A stretch of DNA of 64,000 nt from Petrimonas sp. (GCA_012839475.1 DUNG01000015.1:1-64000); one strand, 5' to 3'. Shown: positions 1 through 8,683, counted from the stretch's first letter. Made by a program: numbers and translations. Notes: generated from the sequence alone by a model not told the origin.

Positions 1-2
1 TA

Positions 3-80
3 AATGGATTAGACCAGGCTAAGAAGATTGCAGATTACTATAATAAGTTTTTAAATGCAATAAGAAATTCAAAAGGTTAG
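3..80 (+). CDS. 3' end of a gene cut by the window edge
   Basis: An open frame runs in from the left edge and stops at TAG 78-80. Only about 25 residues are visible, ending YYNKFLNAIRNSKG. This is too little to identify a family. The next gene starts 3 bases later, so the two are probably cotranscribed. The local base composition is AT-rich, like the following two genes, which fits membership of the integrated element. Confidence 0.55.
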   Translation, partial: NGLDQAKKIADYYNKFLNAIRNSKG

Positions 81-83
81 GGT

Positions 84-638
84 ATGATACCACTAAAATA
101 TAAAATACTGTTTATTGCTTCTCTTCTATTAATTTCCTGTAAACCAAAACAGGTTATAACAGAGAAGATCTCTACCAAGTCTGACAGTTCTGCTGTCGTT
201 CTATTGGAGGATGAAATCTCACAAAAAGAAACTCAAATAGCTTCTTTACAAAGCGAATTAAATCGCTTTGAAGAAGAAAACTTCAACCTGAAAAGTGAGA
301 TCTCAACATATGAAATTAATTATGACACGACCCAGCCAATCAATCCTGTAACTCAAAAACCTCCAATATCATCCGAGATAATTACTAGAAGCAACTCCCA
401 GCTAGAAAAAACTCTCAATCAATATGAGGTTCTGCTCCGGGAAGCTTCAATTGAAAACACTCACTTGACCACAAAAAACATCAATCTTCAACTTATAGTA
501 GAGGCGATGAAGGAGGAGAATAAAACGTTAAAATCTAAATCTAATCCTGGTACCCAGCTTACATCCAAATTGTTTTTAACCGGTATAATTTCAGGAATCA
601 TGATTTGTGTAATTTCAATTATGATTATAAGGAAATAA
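84..638 (+). CDS. Small lipoprotein with coiled coil and C-terminal membrane anchor; unimolecular-spanin-like
   Basis: The 184-residue protein starts with a lipoprotein signal (Lys5 and Lys7, hydrophobic core, lipobox LISC with Cys19). The middle is rich in Glu, Lys, Gln and Asn with heptad-like spacing at about residues 35-75 and 105-150, broken by a Pro/Thr-rich stretch near 82-97. A single hydrophobic segment (about 163-181) lies at the very C-terminus and ends in Arg-Lys. A lipid anchor at one end and a membrane helix at the other is the architecture of phage unimolecular spanins, which link outer and inner membranes during lysis. The gene follows the preceding gene by 3 bases and converges on the integrase 10 bases downstream. 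The spanin role is inference from topology and position only; an element-encoded envelope protein of another kind is possible. Confidence 0.55.
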   Translation: MIPLKYKILFIASLLLISCKPKQVITEKISTKSDSSAVVLLEDEISQKETQIASLQSELNRFEEENFNLKSEISTYEINYDTTQPINPVTQKPPISSEIITRSNSQLEKTLNQYEVLLREASIENTHLTTKNINLQLIVEAMKEENKTLKSKSNPGTQLTSKLFLTGIISGIMICVISIMIIRK

Positions 639-648
639 TTTACTCTTA

Positions 649-2079
649 TTATCCAGTTATTCCTACTGCATTAAACGTGTTATAAGTCTTTTCTGGATTC
701 AACAACTTCATGTTAATCTCTCTTCTTTTTTTAGCAGTAAGTTTCACATATCCTGCTGTAACGTCTTTCTTTGTGCTATGACCTACCATCTTTTTAACAA
801 CTATCGGATTGATTAATAATTCACTTGTTAGATGAGTTATATAGCTATTCCTTGTATATGAAGTTGAAATTTCTGGATCTAATGATAATTCATTTGCTAT
901 ATTCTTAAGAGAGGAGTTTATAGGTTCTAATTTCAGTCTGGTCTCTCTTTTTATTAAATTTTCATTATTTTCTGTAGGCTCAATACCATTTAAAAATGGG
1001 AAAATATACCCCTCTTGTGAATCATTGCCTTGTCTATTTATGATCTCAATCATTGGAGGTAAAATAGGAACATAAATATAAGTTGGTTCCTCTCCTTTTC
1101 TTAATGTCTTTTTTCGTTCAAAAATTATCTCATTTCTTGGTGCATCAATATTCTTATAAGTTAGTCGGCAAAGGTCTCCAAAATTAAGACCATTGCAGTA
1201 AAACATAAATACAAATATATCACGTGCTGTTGCCAGGGCTGGATTATCTGTCTTAAAATTCTCAATTTTCCAAATATCTTCTATTGGCATTGCAATCTCT
1301 TTTCTGCCTCCTGCTGGTATTTCGTACTTCCCGTTATTTACTCCAAATGGATATTTGCTACCCTCAATATATGGTTTATCCCCATCTTTATTGTTGATTA
1401 TTGCCCTTAACGTTCTCATATATATTCCCATGGTTGCATAAGAAACTTCTGTTTTCTCCCAGAATTTCTCGCATTCATTTAAAAATTTAGGTGTTATCTC
1501 ATCAAAGGATATTTCTTCTTCAACAGTTAGTACATTACTTCCGATAGTTATATGCTTTTGTTCAATACAGGTTTGAATGAATTGAATTTTATCAGCCTTT
1601 TTCTTTTTTAGAGAATAGTGCTTGAATCTCATCAAAGCTTTTAAGGTTGTTCTGTATATAGATGCATTTCCAACTTTATATTCGTTTTCTAACGCTGTTA
1701 TCTTGTTTTGAAAAGCTTCATTTACTGTTTCTGATAAAGGCTTTTTTAAGATATTATCTAATGCCTCAAATGAAAACTCATTTATTTCAGCTAATGCGTT
1801 AATTGCGGGTTTTAATGATAGAGCTAAATAATTGTTTAGAGTTTGTTTTGTAAGTTTATGTTTTTTCAAGTCTCTATTAATGAATTCATCCCATTCTTTT
1901 ATCTCAAAATCAAAACCTGAATAATAGTATTTATGTCTTCTTTCGTATGTTACTCGCCAAAAAATTGGTGCTTCAACGTCATCTTTATTTCTGTATTTTC
2001 TCGTTAAACACACCGAGATATTTCTGTTCTTGTACTTGAAAGCATTTGTTTTTTTAGGTACTTTGTCTAGATTTGCCAT
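649..2079 (-). CDS. Tyrosine recombinase / integrase of the integrated element
   Basis: This is a 476-residue phage-type integrase. The N-terminal third carries a basic arm-type DNA-binding region, the middle (about 105-250) a SAM-like core-binding domain, and the C-terminal half the catalytic domain. Visible catalytic parts are a beta-strand Lys in ERKKT, Arg in SYTRNSY, His in MVGHST and the nucleophile Tyr in TAGYVKL. The position that usually holds Arg I reads FYCNGLNFGDL, with Asn in place of Arg, recalling the Bacteroides IntDOT-type enzymes that lack Arg I. The gene lies next to a tRNA 3' fragment (2249-2293), so it very likely mediated insertion into that tRNA gene. A good promoter lies just upstream and overlaps two direct repeats. 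The gene is more AT-rich than the chromosome to the right. Confidence 0.93.
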   Translation of the reverse strand: MANLDKVPKKTNAFKYKNRNISVCLTRKYRNKDDVEAPIFWRVTYERRHKYYYSGFDFEIKEWDEFINRDLKKHKLTKQTLNNYLALSLKPAINALAEINEFSFEALDNILKKPLSETVNEAFQNKITALENEYKVGNASIYRTTLKALMRFKHYSLKKKKADKIQFIQTCIEQKHITIGSNVLTVEEEISFDEITPKFLNECEKFWEKTEVSYATMGIYMRTLRAIINNKDGDKPYIEGSKYPFGVNNGKYEIPAGGRKEIAMPIEDIWKIENFKTDNPALATARDIFVFMFYCNGLNFGDLCRLTYKNIDAPRNEIIFERKKTLRKGEEPTYIYVPILPPMIEIINRQGNDSQEGYIFPFLNGIEPTENNENLIKRETRLKLEPINSSLKNIANELSLDPEISTSYTRNSYITHLTSELLINPIVVKKMVGHSTKKDVTAGYVKLTAKKRREINMKLLNPEKTYNTFNAVGITG

Positions 2080-2104
2080 AGTCGTAATTAATTATTTAGT
2101 AAGT

Positions 2105-2127
2105 ATGGGAAAACAATGGGAAAACAA
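2105..2127. repeat. Two tandem direct repeats upstream of the integrase
   Basis: The 12-base unit ATGGGAAAACAA occurs at 2105-2116 and again at 2116-2127, an 11-base period (about one helical turn). The pair sits between the integrase start and the tRNA attachment core and abuts the integrase -7 box. Arm-type integrase binding sites or an autoregulatory operator would fit this placement; that is inference. Confidence 0.5.
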
Positions 2128-2156
2128 ATGTACCTATACAACGATAAATAACCAAA
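2125..2156 (-). promoter_or_regulatory. Promoter of the integrase gene
   Basis: Read on the minus strand, TTTG (2153-2156), a 20-base spacer, and TACATTTG (2125-2132) match the Bacteroidota -33 TTTG / -7 TAnnTTTG pattern with ideal spacing. The predicted leader is about 40 bases. The -7 box overlaps the end of the direct repeats, which suggests repression by bound integrase. Confidence 0.65.
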
Positions 2157-2248
2157 TATATCAAGCGTTATGTTTTATGAGTATTTTGTAATATGCAAAT
2201 AATCAGACATATAAAATGCAACAATAAATATCGAAAAATATTAGGTTT

Positions 2249-2293
2249 AGCCTTCTAAGCTGTGGGTCGTGGGTTCGAATCCCGCCCGGATCA
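2249..2293 (+). pseudogene. 3' half of tRNA-Arg(TCT): attachment site (attR-like) of the integrated element
   Basis: From the anticodon stem-loop onward this folds as a tRNA. There are three anticodon-stem bases (2249-2251) paired with GCT, loop CTTCTAA with anticodon TCT at 2254-2256, a variable loop, a T arm GTGGG-TTCGAAT-CCCGC (2269-2285), the 3' acceptor strand CCGGATC (2286-2292) and discriminator A2293. CCA is not encoded. Immediately upstream the sequence is AT-rich and does not supply a D arm or the 5' acceptor strand GATCCGG. The gene is thus only a 3' fragment, as left at the distal end when an element inserts into a tRNA 3' end. The intact tRNA should lie left of the window. Confidence 0.85.
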
Positions 2294-2300
2294 CATATCT

Positions 2301-2319
2301 AATTGACTACCAGTCAATT
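2301..2319. repeat. Perfect 8-bp inverted repeat just after the tRNA fragment
   Basis: AATTGACT and AGTCAATT flank a 3-base loop, starting 8 bases after the tRNA discriminator base. There is no T-run, so it is not a clear intrinsic terminator. It may have been part of 3' processing or termination of the original tRNA transcript. The rest of 2294-2499 shows nothing I can support. Confidence 0.35.
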
Positions 2320-2499
2320 GTAGGCCTTGGCGTGCATTTAGGAAGAAATGATTCATTATTCCTCTTTCATTCTCCTTTCAAGTTCAGTTTGTCGTATTGC
2401 ATCCCAATAGTTACAATCCAATTCAAAGAAAACCGAAGTATAAGGCATTGTCAGCTTTGTTTTGATGATTATGACCTGATACAATTTATATTGGTTCTA

Positions 2500-5043
2500 T
2501 TACAAGTTAAACGTTGCTTTTTCGCCCTCCTTTAAAGTTACTTTTTCCCCAACTGACCTATCCCTGCCAGATAATGTTAAGGTAACGGAATCCAAAGAGC
2601 CCTTGAGTACTTCCAACGTCACGTTCTCGCTGGTAACCACGCAGGTTCCCCATGAATATCCATTGCTCCAAAAATAAATCCCCGGCTTATTCGTGAATTG
2701 AATACGTCCATCAACCCCGGAATAATTGAAATCACTAAGCGCTATCACAGAGGCCCAGCTTGCCATTGACCTGGCGTAATGATGTCCACATTCAGGTTCA
2801 CTAAACGGGTTACGCTTGGCTCCATCATGCCGGTCCCGAATAGCCTGAATGCACTTTAACGCCTCACCCTCCATCCCCTCGTAGATCATTCCAGCTGCTG
2901 CACAGTATTCAAAACCCGTCATAACCTCTGCAAAGTAAGGAAAGGGCACCTCTAAACGACCGTTTGGCCAAGATGCCATCAAAAGTCCTGATTCATTTCC
3001 CATCACGTAAGAGCGCATGTTATTAAAATGTCCGCTAAAATCATCCACAAAATTATACTTCATTATGCTCTCTAATGTTGTTCGCATTTTCCCTTTATCG
3101 CCCAAATATCCCAAACCACAAATATGCGCCATATATTGCCCCACGAGCTGATCAACAAGACAGCCACGTCCTAGTTGAAACTCCGGAACATCAGTGGCAG
3201 GATCATCTATCTCCAAGAACTCAAACGTGGAAGGATCAGTAATCTTGTGCTCATAATACTCTCCGTTAAAGAGGTTCGAATCCAACCAAGTACTCCCTTT
3301 CTCGAAAAGATGTCGGCATTTCTCCGCGAAATCATTTTCTTCCATTGCCAAAGCCATTTCTTCTGCAGCCCGTAAGGCACCCAAGTACCAGAAACCCATT
3401 TGGGGGTTAGGCCCGTAGTAGTTGACATCCATCGTGTTATGCTGAGACCCTTCCATGACCCCGTCTTGATTACCATCCCATCCTTTTTCAATCCAAGCGT
3501 AGGAAAGCACTTTCTTAATTTGATCCCAGTTGTTTGCTAAAAACTCATCGTCACCCGAGAGCTGCCATTCCCGATACATCTTCATGATGGTTCCCATCTG
3601 GCCATCTGCCGCGGCAGAATTACCGTTCGCGGCTTCTGACAGAGGCAATGAGGCTCGAAAATTCATTAACCCATCTTCTCTGGTAGCATAATTAAACTCT
3701 ACATCCCTCATCGTTTTGGCCAAATCGCCGAATAAGAAAGGGGTAGCTACTTCGTAGTTCCAAACGTGGGTACAAGATCCATGGCAAGATCCAAAACGAT
3801 CCATAACTCCCTCCCAGCCCATCATGTGCCCGCTGGGTATCCGAAACACCGTCTGCGAACGCAACGTCGCCAGGTTAAATAGCGCGGCCTCTTTCACTAC
3901 TTCAGGGTAAGTGCTGCTTAAAAAGGCCTCTACGAACCGCAATGTTGAATTTTCTAATTCCGACATACGGGGGATAATCTTTTCTGCCACATCCCACGCG
4001 TCGGAGTAGAGCATACTGTAATAGTTTCCGACAACCACGTTCGCCCATGCTTTCCGGTTCGGGAAATGCCAGGTAAGGAAAAAGGTGAAGGTCTCTTTTC
4101 CGCGAGCGGGAACAATCTTCTTCACGGCCAAAGAGGCCATCGGATCGTGATCTTCTAATCTTTCCCGCTCTGTCAACACCCCATCTTCACTAAAATCATC
4201 CCAGAAGTTAAGAGCCCCATTACTCCAGTTATCCGCCCTGGACGAGGTACGAAACGTCACCCCGTTCCGGGCTTGAGTCACCAAGGCCATGGTACCCCAA
4301 GCTGGATCATGCACGTCCACGCTATCCGAGTAGAAATATATCCCTTGCAAATCACTCTTTTTTCGGTATTCATTTTTGTTGTTTTTCGAACCCAAGGGGA
4401 TATAATCCCCTTTCCAGTCGGTTCTAAACTGACTCCCATCCTTCCCTATAAAATTGCGTATCGAACCGCTCACGGATACTTCCATGGGCTGGTCGGTAAT
4501 GTTCTCAACTTCATAGGAAAGTATAGCTATCGGAAGACTGCTATCATCCTCGTCTGCAGGCACTAAAGGATTAAATCCCTTGATCGTTACTTTGACGGGT
4601 ATCGATTTATCGGACAAGTGGACTTGTCCAAAAGGATATGCAGCATCAAACGATGCTTCTTCGAAACGGGGAAATCCGTGGTGATTCACCGGGCGCCCCT
4701 CGTAGTGCAGGTACTCATGCGGGTATAACGACCCTGCCAACAACCTTGTAATGGGTGCCTGACCCTGAGGTTTTACATGAATGGCGAAGAAGGGAGCGTT
4801 GTTCCCGACTGTAACGGTACTGTACTTTTTCCCGGGAATATTCATGATCTCCCAATCACGCAACTCCCCTCTCCCACCAAGAGAAACCGTACCGGTTCCA
4901 ATTCCTCCTAAAGGCAAGGCAACCTGATAAAGATGATCTCTGTCATAACTTCTTAAAACAGGCCATTCACGTGACTCCCACCCCTGTGAAAAAACAGAAG
5001 AATAAACCAGGATAAAAAATAAAGTCAATTTAAGCGTTTTCAT
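2500..5043 (-). CDS. Secreted GH116-type glycoside hydrolase (GBA2/DUF608-like)
   Basis: The protein is about 847 residues from the second Met (5043), which starts a clean signal peptide ending VFSQG; an upstream in-frame ATG at 5064 is less likely. The N-terminal half (LPLGGIGTGTVSLGGRGEL onward) matches the beta-sandwich N domain of the GH116/glucosylceramidase-2 group, and the C-terminal half the (alpha/alpha)6 catalytic domain. Conserved motifs CTHVWNYE (about residue 430) and QHNTMD followed by NYYGPN (about 535) hold the likely acidic catalytic pair. The family acts on beta-glucosides or beta-xylosides; the substrate here is unknown. It is the first chromosomal gene next to the element and stands alone, with no transporter partner, transcribed towards the attachment site. 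Confidence 0.85.
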   Translation of the reverse strand: MKTLKLTLFFILVYSSVFSQGWESREWPVLRSYDRDHLYQVALPLGGIGTGTVSLGGRGELRDWEIMNIPGKKYSTVTVGNNAPFFAIHVKPQGQAPITRLLAGSLYPHEYLHYEGRPVNHHGFPRFEEASFDAAYPFGQVHLSDKSIPVKVTIKGFNPLVPADEDDSSLPIAILSYEVENITDQPMEVSVSGSIRNFIGKDGSQFRTDWKGDYIPLGSKNNKNEYRKKSDLQGIYFYSDSVDVHDPAWGTMALVTQARNGVTFRTSSRADNWSNGALNFWDDFSEDGVLTERERLEDHDPMASLAVKKIVPARGKETFTFFLTWHFPNRKAWANVVVGNYYSMLYSDAWDVAEKIIPRMSELENSTLRFVEAFLSSTYPEVVKEAALFNLATLRSQTVFRIPSGHMMGWEGVMDRFGSCHGSCTHVWNYEVATPFLFGDLAKTMRDVEFNYATREDGLMNFRASLPLSEAANGNSAAADGQMGTIMKMYREWQLSGDDEFLANNWDQIKKVLSYAWIEKGWDGNQDGVMEGSQHNTMDVNYYGPNPQMGFWYLGALRAAEEMALAMEENDFAEKCRHLFEKGSTWLDSNLFNGEYYEHKITDPSTFEFLEIDDPATDVPEFQLGRGCLVDQLVGQYMAHICGLGYLGDKGKMRTTLESIMKYNFVDDFSGHFNNMRSYVMGNESGLLMASWPNGRLEVPFPYFAEVMTGFEYCAAAGMIYEGMEGEALKCIQAIRDRHDGAKRNPFSEPECGHHYARSMASWASVIALSDFNYSGVDGRIQFTNKPGIYFWSNGYSWGTCVVTSENVTLEVLKGSLDSVTLTLSGRDRSVGEKVTLKEGEKATFNL

Positions 5044-5248
5044 AGTAATCTTATTTTTAATCAAAGCAGGTCAAATACCCCTTTGACTTTTAATTCATCA
5101 TATATTTTGCCGGTAAAGGTATCACTTTTTCTTAAACTACCCCCTTTTACAATCATTTTGCTTGGCGTGTAGAGTGAATCTTCCTATCCATACAGGAACG
5201 TTTATTTTTTAATAAACGAAAAAACAAGGTCTCCTTAGAAAAAACCAC

Positions 5249-5256
5249 TATTTTTG
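5249..5256 (+). promoter_or_regulatory. -7 box ahead of the phosphate transporter
   Basis: TATTTTTG matches TAnnTTTG and lies about 50 bases upstream of the transporter start. No convincing -33 TTTG is seen at the right distance. Confidence 0.4.
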
Positions 5257-5307
5257 TCGTCACATAAAACAAACTATGATAGGGAAAATCAAATATAGTT
5301 AGTGCAG

Positions 5308-7575
5308 ATGGACTCGATTTACTTAGTGATTGTAATCATCCTCCTGGCCCTGGCCATTTTGGATCTGGTAGTGGGGGTATCGAACGATGCGGTGAATTTC
5401 CTCAACTCGAGCATCGGTTCAAAAGTGGCTCCCCTGTGGGTTATTTTCCTGATGGCCTCGATTGGCGTGCTGGTCGGTACCCTGTTTTCAAGCGGGATGA
5501 TGGAGATTGCCCGAAGCGGGGTGTTTTACCCAGATAAGTTCACCTTTCCCACCATCATGATACTTTTCTTGACGGTGATGCTGACCGACGTGGTGCTTTT
5601 GGACCTTTTTAACACCTTGGGATTACCCACCTCCACCACCGTATCGTTGGTGTTTGAACTGTTGGGGGCAGCCGTGGCTGTCTCGCTGTTCACGGTATGG
5701 ACCTCCGGATCGGGAGAAAGTCTGGCTGAGTATATAAATAGCGGGAAAGCGCTAGCCATCATCGGGGGTATCTTCATCTCCATCGCCATCGCTTTTGTCC
5801 TGGGTACCATCATCATGTACATCTCCCGACTCATCTTCTCGTTCAACTACGCCAAACCTTTCAAATACCTTGGTGCCTTGTGGGGAGGCATCGCGCTCAC
5901 CACGATCACCTATTTCGCCATTTTCAAAGGGCTGAAAGGAAGTGTGTTGGTTACCGATGAATTCCTTTTTTACCTTGAGCACAATATGGGCAGTGCCCTC
6001 CTATACACTTTGATTGGCTGGACATTGTTGATGGCCCTACTGCAACACCTCTTCCGGGTAAACATCCTGAGAGTAATCGTACTGGCAGGGACGGCCGCTC
6101 TTGCAATGGCTTTCGCGGGGAACGACCTGGTGAACTTCATCGGGGTCTTCATGGCGGGGTTCGACTCGTTTCAAATCGCTCAAGGTGTTGCCGCGGGGGG
6201 CGGGGATATCAACGAGCTATACATGGGTAAACTCTCCGAGCCGGTAGTAGCACACTTTGGCTGGCTGTTAGGTGCCGGGGTTATCATGGTATTGGCCCTC
6301 TGCTTCTCTAAAAAATCGCGTACGGTAACACAAACGGAGGTGAACCTATCACGAAAGGGAGAAGGGATAGAACGCTTCTCTTCCTCACCGCTCTCTCGCT
6401 CCATCGTGAGGGGCAGTATTGCTATCGGTAAGCCGATTGGCAAGCTTGTCCCAAAAACGGTAAAGGAGTTTATCGATAAACGGTTCGCACCGGTACCGCT
6501 TGAAAACAACGCGTCGTTCGACCTGATACGCGCCTCGGTTAACCTCACCATCTCGGCACTCCTTATCTCGCTTGGCACATCGTTAAAACTTCCCTTATCC
6601 ACCACGTTCGTCACCTTCATGGTGGCCATGGGAACATCGCTCGCCGACCGCGCATGGGGGCGCGAGAGTGCCGTTTACAGGGTCAACGGGGTGCTAACCG
6701 TGGTAGCGGGTTGGTTGTTAACAGCCTTCGTGGCATTTACCGCGGCCTTCCTCGTGGGATTGTTCCTGATGTGGGGTGGCAAGATCGCGATCGCGATCAT
6801 GGTGTTGCTCGTGGTTTTCCTGCTGTACAAATCAAGCCGACTGCATACCCGGCTAAAGGACAGAGAGGAAAGGCAACAACAGTTCTTGTCAACAGAAGCG
6901 GAGCTAATTACCGAAACCAACAAAGAGCTACACCGGGTAATGGAAAAAGCGTTATCGGTCTACAAAAGAAACATCGAGGGCTTGAAAGATGAAGACAGGA
7001 GGACGATGAAAAAGGCACAAAAAGAGGCCAACGAACTCTATGAACGGCTCAAGGATAAACGAAAGTACGAGGTAGTACCCACGTTAGAAAACATACAGCT
7101 AAATGCGCTCGACGTGGAACAGGAGTACGTGCAACTCGTGGATTACTCGTACGAGATCAGCAAAGCGCTCAAGGCCATGACGGAAGCCACCTTTGAATAT
7201 ATCGACAACAACCATACCGCCTTCTCGAAAGAGCAAATCGACGACATCACGGACACGTACAAAACGCTGTCGGAAGTATACAGCAGCTACGCCGCGATGG
7301 AAAAAACGGGCGACTACTCACAATTCAGCACGGTGACCAGCCTGCGTGAAACCATCCTTGAGCTGATACCGAAAATGACCAAACGGCAAATCAAACGGGT
7401 TAAAGCAGGCGAGTCTAACACCCGAAGCAGTATCCTCTTCCTGGATATCGTGAACGAATCAAAGATCATCACCCTGCAATCGGGAAACTTGATGAAATCG
7501 CACCGTAACTTCAAAATCCAGTACGAACAGGTTAAAATGATGGAGGCCAAAAGGATAAAACCCGCAAACTATTAA
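5308..7575 (+). CDS. PiT-family inorganic phosphate transporter with C-terminal PhoU-like domain
   Basis: This is a roughly 755-residue inner-membrane protein. The two inverted PiT signatures are present: GVSNDAVNFLNSSIGS near the N-terminus and FAGNDLVNFIGVFMAG near residue 275. About ten to twelve hydrophobic helices follow the PiT layout. From about residue 510 the sequence turns soluble and helical (LKDREERQQQF to the end, about 245 residues), resembling the PhoU-like accessory protein that is a separate gene in many bacteria. The start is taken at ATG 5308; a GTG at 5302 in the same frame is the alternative. It likely couples low-affinity phosphate uptake with its own regulatory domain. 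The gene is monocistronic and convergent with the next gene. Confidence 0.9.
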   Translation: MDSIYLVIVIILLALAILDLVVGVSNDAVNFLNSSIGSKVAPLWVIFLMASIGVLVGTLFSSGMMEIARSGVFYPDKFTFPTIMILFLTVMLTDVVLLDLFNTLGLPTSTTVSLVFELLGAAVAVSLFTVWTSGSGESLAEYINSGKALAIIGGIFISIAIAFVLGTIIMYISRLIFSFNYAKPFKYLGALWGGIALTTITYFAIFKGLKGSVLVTDEFLFYLEHNMGSALLYTLIGWTLLMALLQHLFRVNILRVIVLAGTAALAMAFAGNDLVNFIGVFMAGFDSFQIAQGVAAGGGDINELYMGKLSEPVVAHFGWLLGAGVIMVLALCFSKKSRTVTQTEVNLSRKGEGIERFSSSPLSRSIVRGSIAIGKPIGKLVPKTVKEFIDKRFAPVPLENNASFDLIRASVNLTISALLISLGTSLKLPLSTTFVTFMVAMGTSLADRAWGRESAVYRVNGVLTVVAGWLLTAFVAFTAAFLVGLFLMWGGKIAIAIMVLLVVFLLYKSSRLHTRLKDREERQQQFLSTEAELITETNKELHRVMEKALSVYKRNIEGLKDEDRRTMKKAQKEANELYERLKDKRKYEVVPTLENIQLNALDVEQEYVQLVDYSYEISKALKAMTEATFEYIDNNHTAFSKEQIDDITDTYKTLSEVYSSYAAMEKTGDYSQFSTVTSLRETILELIPKMTKRQIKRVKAGESNTRSSILFLDIVNESKIITLQSGNLMKSHRNFKIQYEQVKMMEAKRIKPANY

Positions 7576-7645
7576 CAGCTTGCAGGTCACCCCACTCCCG
7601 CGCGACTAAACTGTACCGCGCAGGACAGGCAAATAAGTGAAATAT

Positions 7646-8017
7646 CTACTTTTGCAACAGCTTGATCGTGATCCTTTGATTACTGTTACAATCAACTTCT
7701 ACCAATGCCGATTCGTAAGAGATCAATTCAACGATCAACTCTTGTTTACCGGGCTTAACGTGAGGAATGGTGAACTTTCCATCCAGGTCGGAATAATATT
7801 TCTCACCGTTAACGATGATGGAAGCCCCGGCAAGCGTCTCGTTATTTTCAGCATCCACGATGATCCCATCGAGTTGCAAAACATTCACGCTTTCAATAAC
7901 GACCACCTGATTTGAGCCGGTCTCTTTTTGCACGTTGCCCTTATCGGTATCCGCATGCAGCGACAGAGAAATCAAAAAAGCTGCCGTAAGCAAGATAAGA
8001 GGTTTTACACGATGCAT
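7646..8017 (-). CDS. Small secreted carboxypeptidase-regulatory-like (CarboxypepD_reg) domain protein
   Basis: The protein is about 123 residues from ATG 8017, which begins a signal peptide (MHRVKPLILLTAAFLISLSL). The remainder is one CarboxypepD_reg-like beta-sandwich: LDGIIVDAENNETLAGASI, then a GKFTIPHVKPG turn and a LISYESA strand. This module usually sits at the N-terminus of TonB receptors; here it stands alone. It lies downstream of the MORN-repeat gene on the same strand, 109 bases away. Function unknown; a periplasmic binding or structural role is likely. Confidence is high for the domain and low for any role. Confidence 0.75.
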   Translation of the reverse strand: MHRVKPLILLTAAFLISLSLHADTDKGNVQKETGSNQVVVIESVNVLQLDGIIVDAENNETLAGASIIVNGEKYYSDLDGKFTIPHVKPGKQELIVELISYESALVEVDCNSNQRITIKLLQK

Positions 8018-8126
8018 ATCTTTAGTTTTAAAGGGTCTCTCGTTACGCGAAGATACGCGTACCAAGAAAATGTTCCGGTTACGTTTTGGTGAAGTTTTTG
8101 TTAAGTTATTGTGAACTTACCTTGAA

Positions 8127-8663
8127 TCAATACTGCTTTTCATCCACCAACTCTCCCCGCTCATTCCACATCCTCCAGTTGCCTACTTTCTTACCATCGC
8201 GGTAGCCCATCTCGTAACGGAGGTTACCCAACTCATCCCATATTCGCCACGTGCCGTGCTTTAACCCGTTTCGGTACTCGGCCTCGGAAATAAGCTGCCC
8301 CGAAAGGTCGTAACTCCTCCATAGGCCATGCAATTTCCCCTCTTTGTAAGAGCGTACATCTTTTGGTTTCCGATTTTCAAAGTAGACGATATAGGTTCCT
8401 TCCGGCTGCCCGTTTCGTATCTGCATCTCCAACTTGAGGGTACCATTGTCGTGATACTCCCTGTACTCACCCGTGTAGAGCCGGGTCTGCGCCCGGTCGC
8501 TATAGTAGAGACGCCCGTACTGGAACAGTTGGGGGATTCCCTTGTACGGTTCCCCGGCACTCTCCTCCGGCTTTTGTGCCAACAGGGTAATGGCAAAAAG
8601 AAAAGCGGCTAAGAAAGGGTAGGTCCAGATCTTTTTCCGGTTGTAATTTTCATATATTTGCAT
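8127..8663 (-). CDS. Exported MORN-variant repeat protein (YwqK-like)
   Basis: The 178-residue protein has an N-terminal hydrophobic export segment (about 13-30, ending LLAQ) and then at least four repeats of the MORN_2 type (pattern YxxGxxxGxWxxY...G.L..E), for example KEGKLHGLWRSYDLSGQL and RNGLKHGTWRIWDELGNL. Such repeats form an open beta-meander and occur in exported Bacteroidota proteins and in the YwqK immunity-like family. No partner toxin is seen beside it. A well-formed promoter lies directly upstream, so it is probably transcribed separately from the TonB operon. Confidence 0.75.
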   Translation of the reverse strand: MQIYENYNRKKIWTYPFLAAFLFAITLLAQKPEESAGEPYKGIPQLFQYGRLYYSDRAQTRLYTGEYREYHDNGTLKLEMQIRNGQPEGTYIVYFENRKPKDVRSYKEGKLHGLWRSYDLSGQLISEAEYRNGLKHGTWRIWDELGNLRYEMGYRDGKKVGNWRMWNERGELVDEKQY

Positions 8664-8683
8664 ACGATTAAAATTATTATTTT

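Noticed and set aside
2269-2535. 88-codon plus-strand open frame starting inside the tRNA fragment
   Set aside because: It begins in the tRNA T arm, lacks codon bias and family features, and runs into the end of the GH116 gene.
8127-8663. Toxin-antitoxin assignment for the YwqK-like MORN protein
   Set aside because: No toxin gene is adjacent, and MORN-variant repeats are common in exported Bacteroidota proteins without that role.
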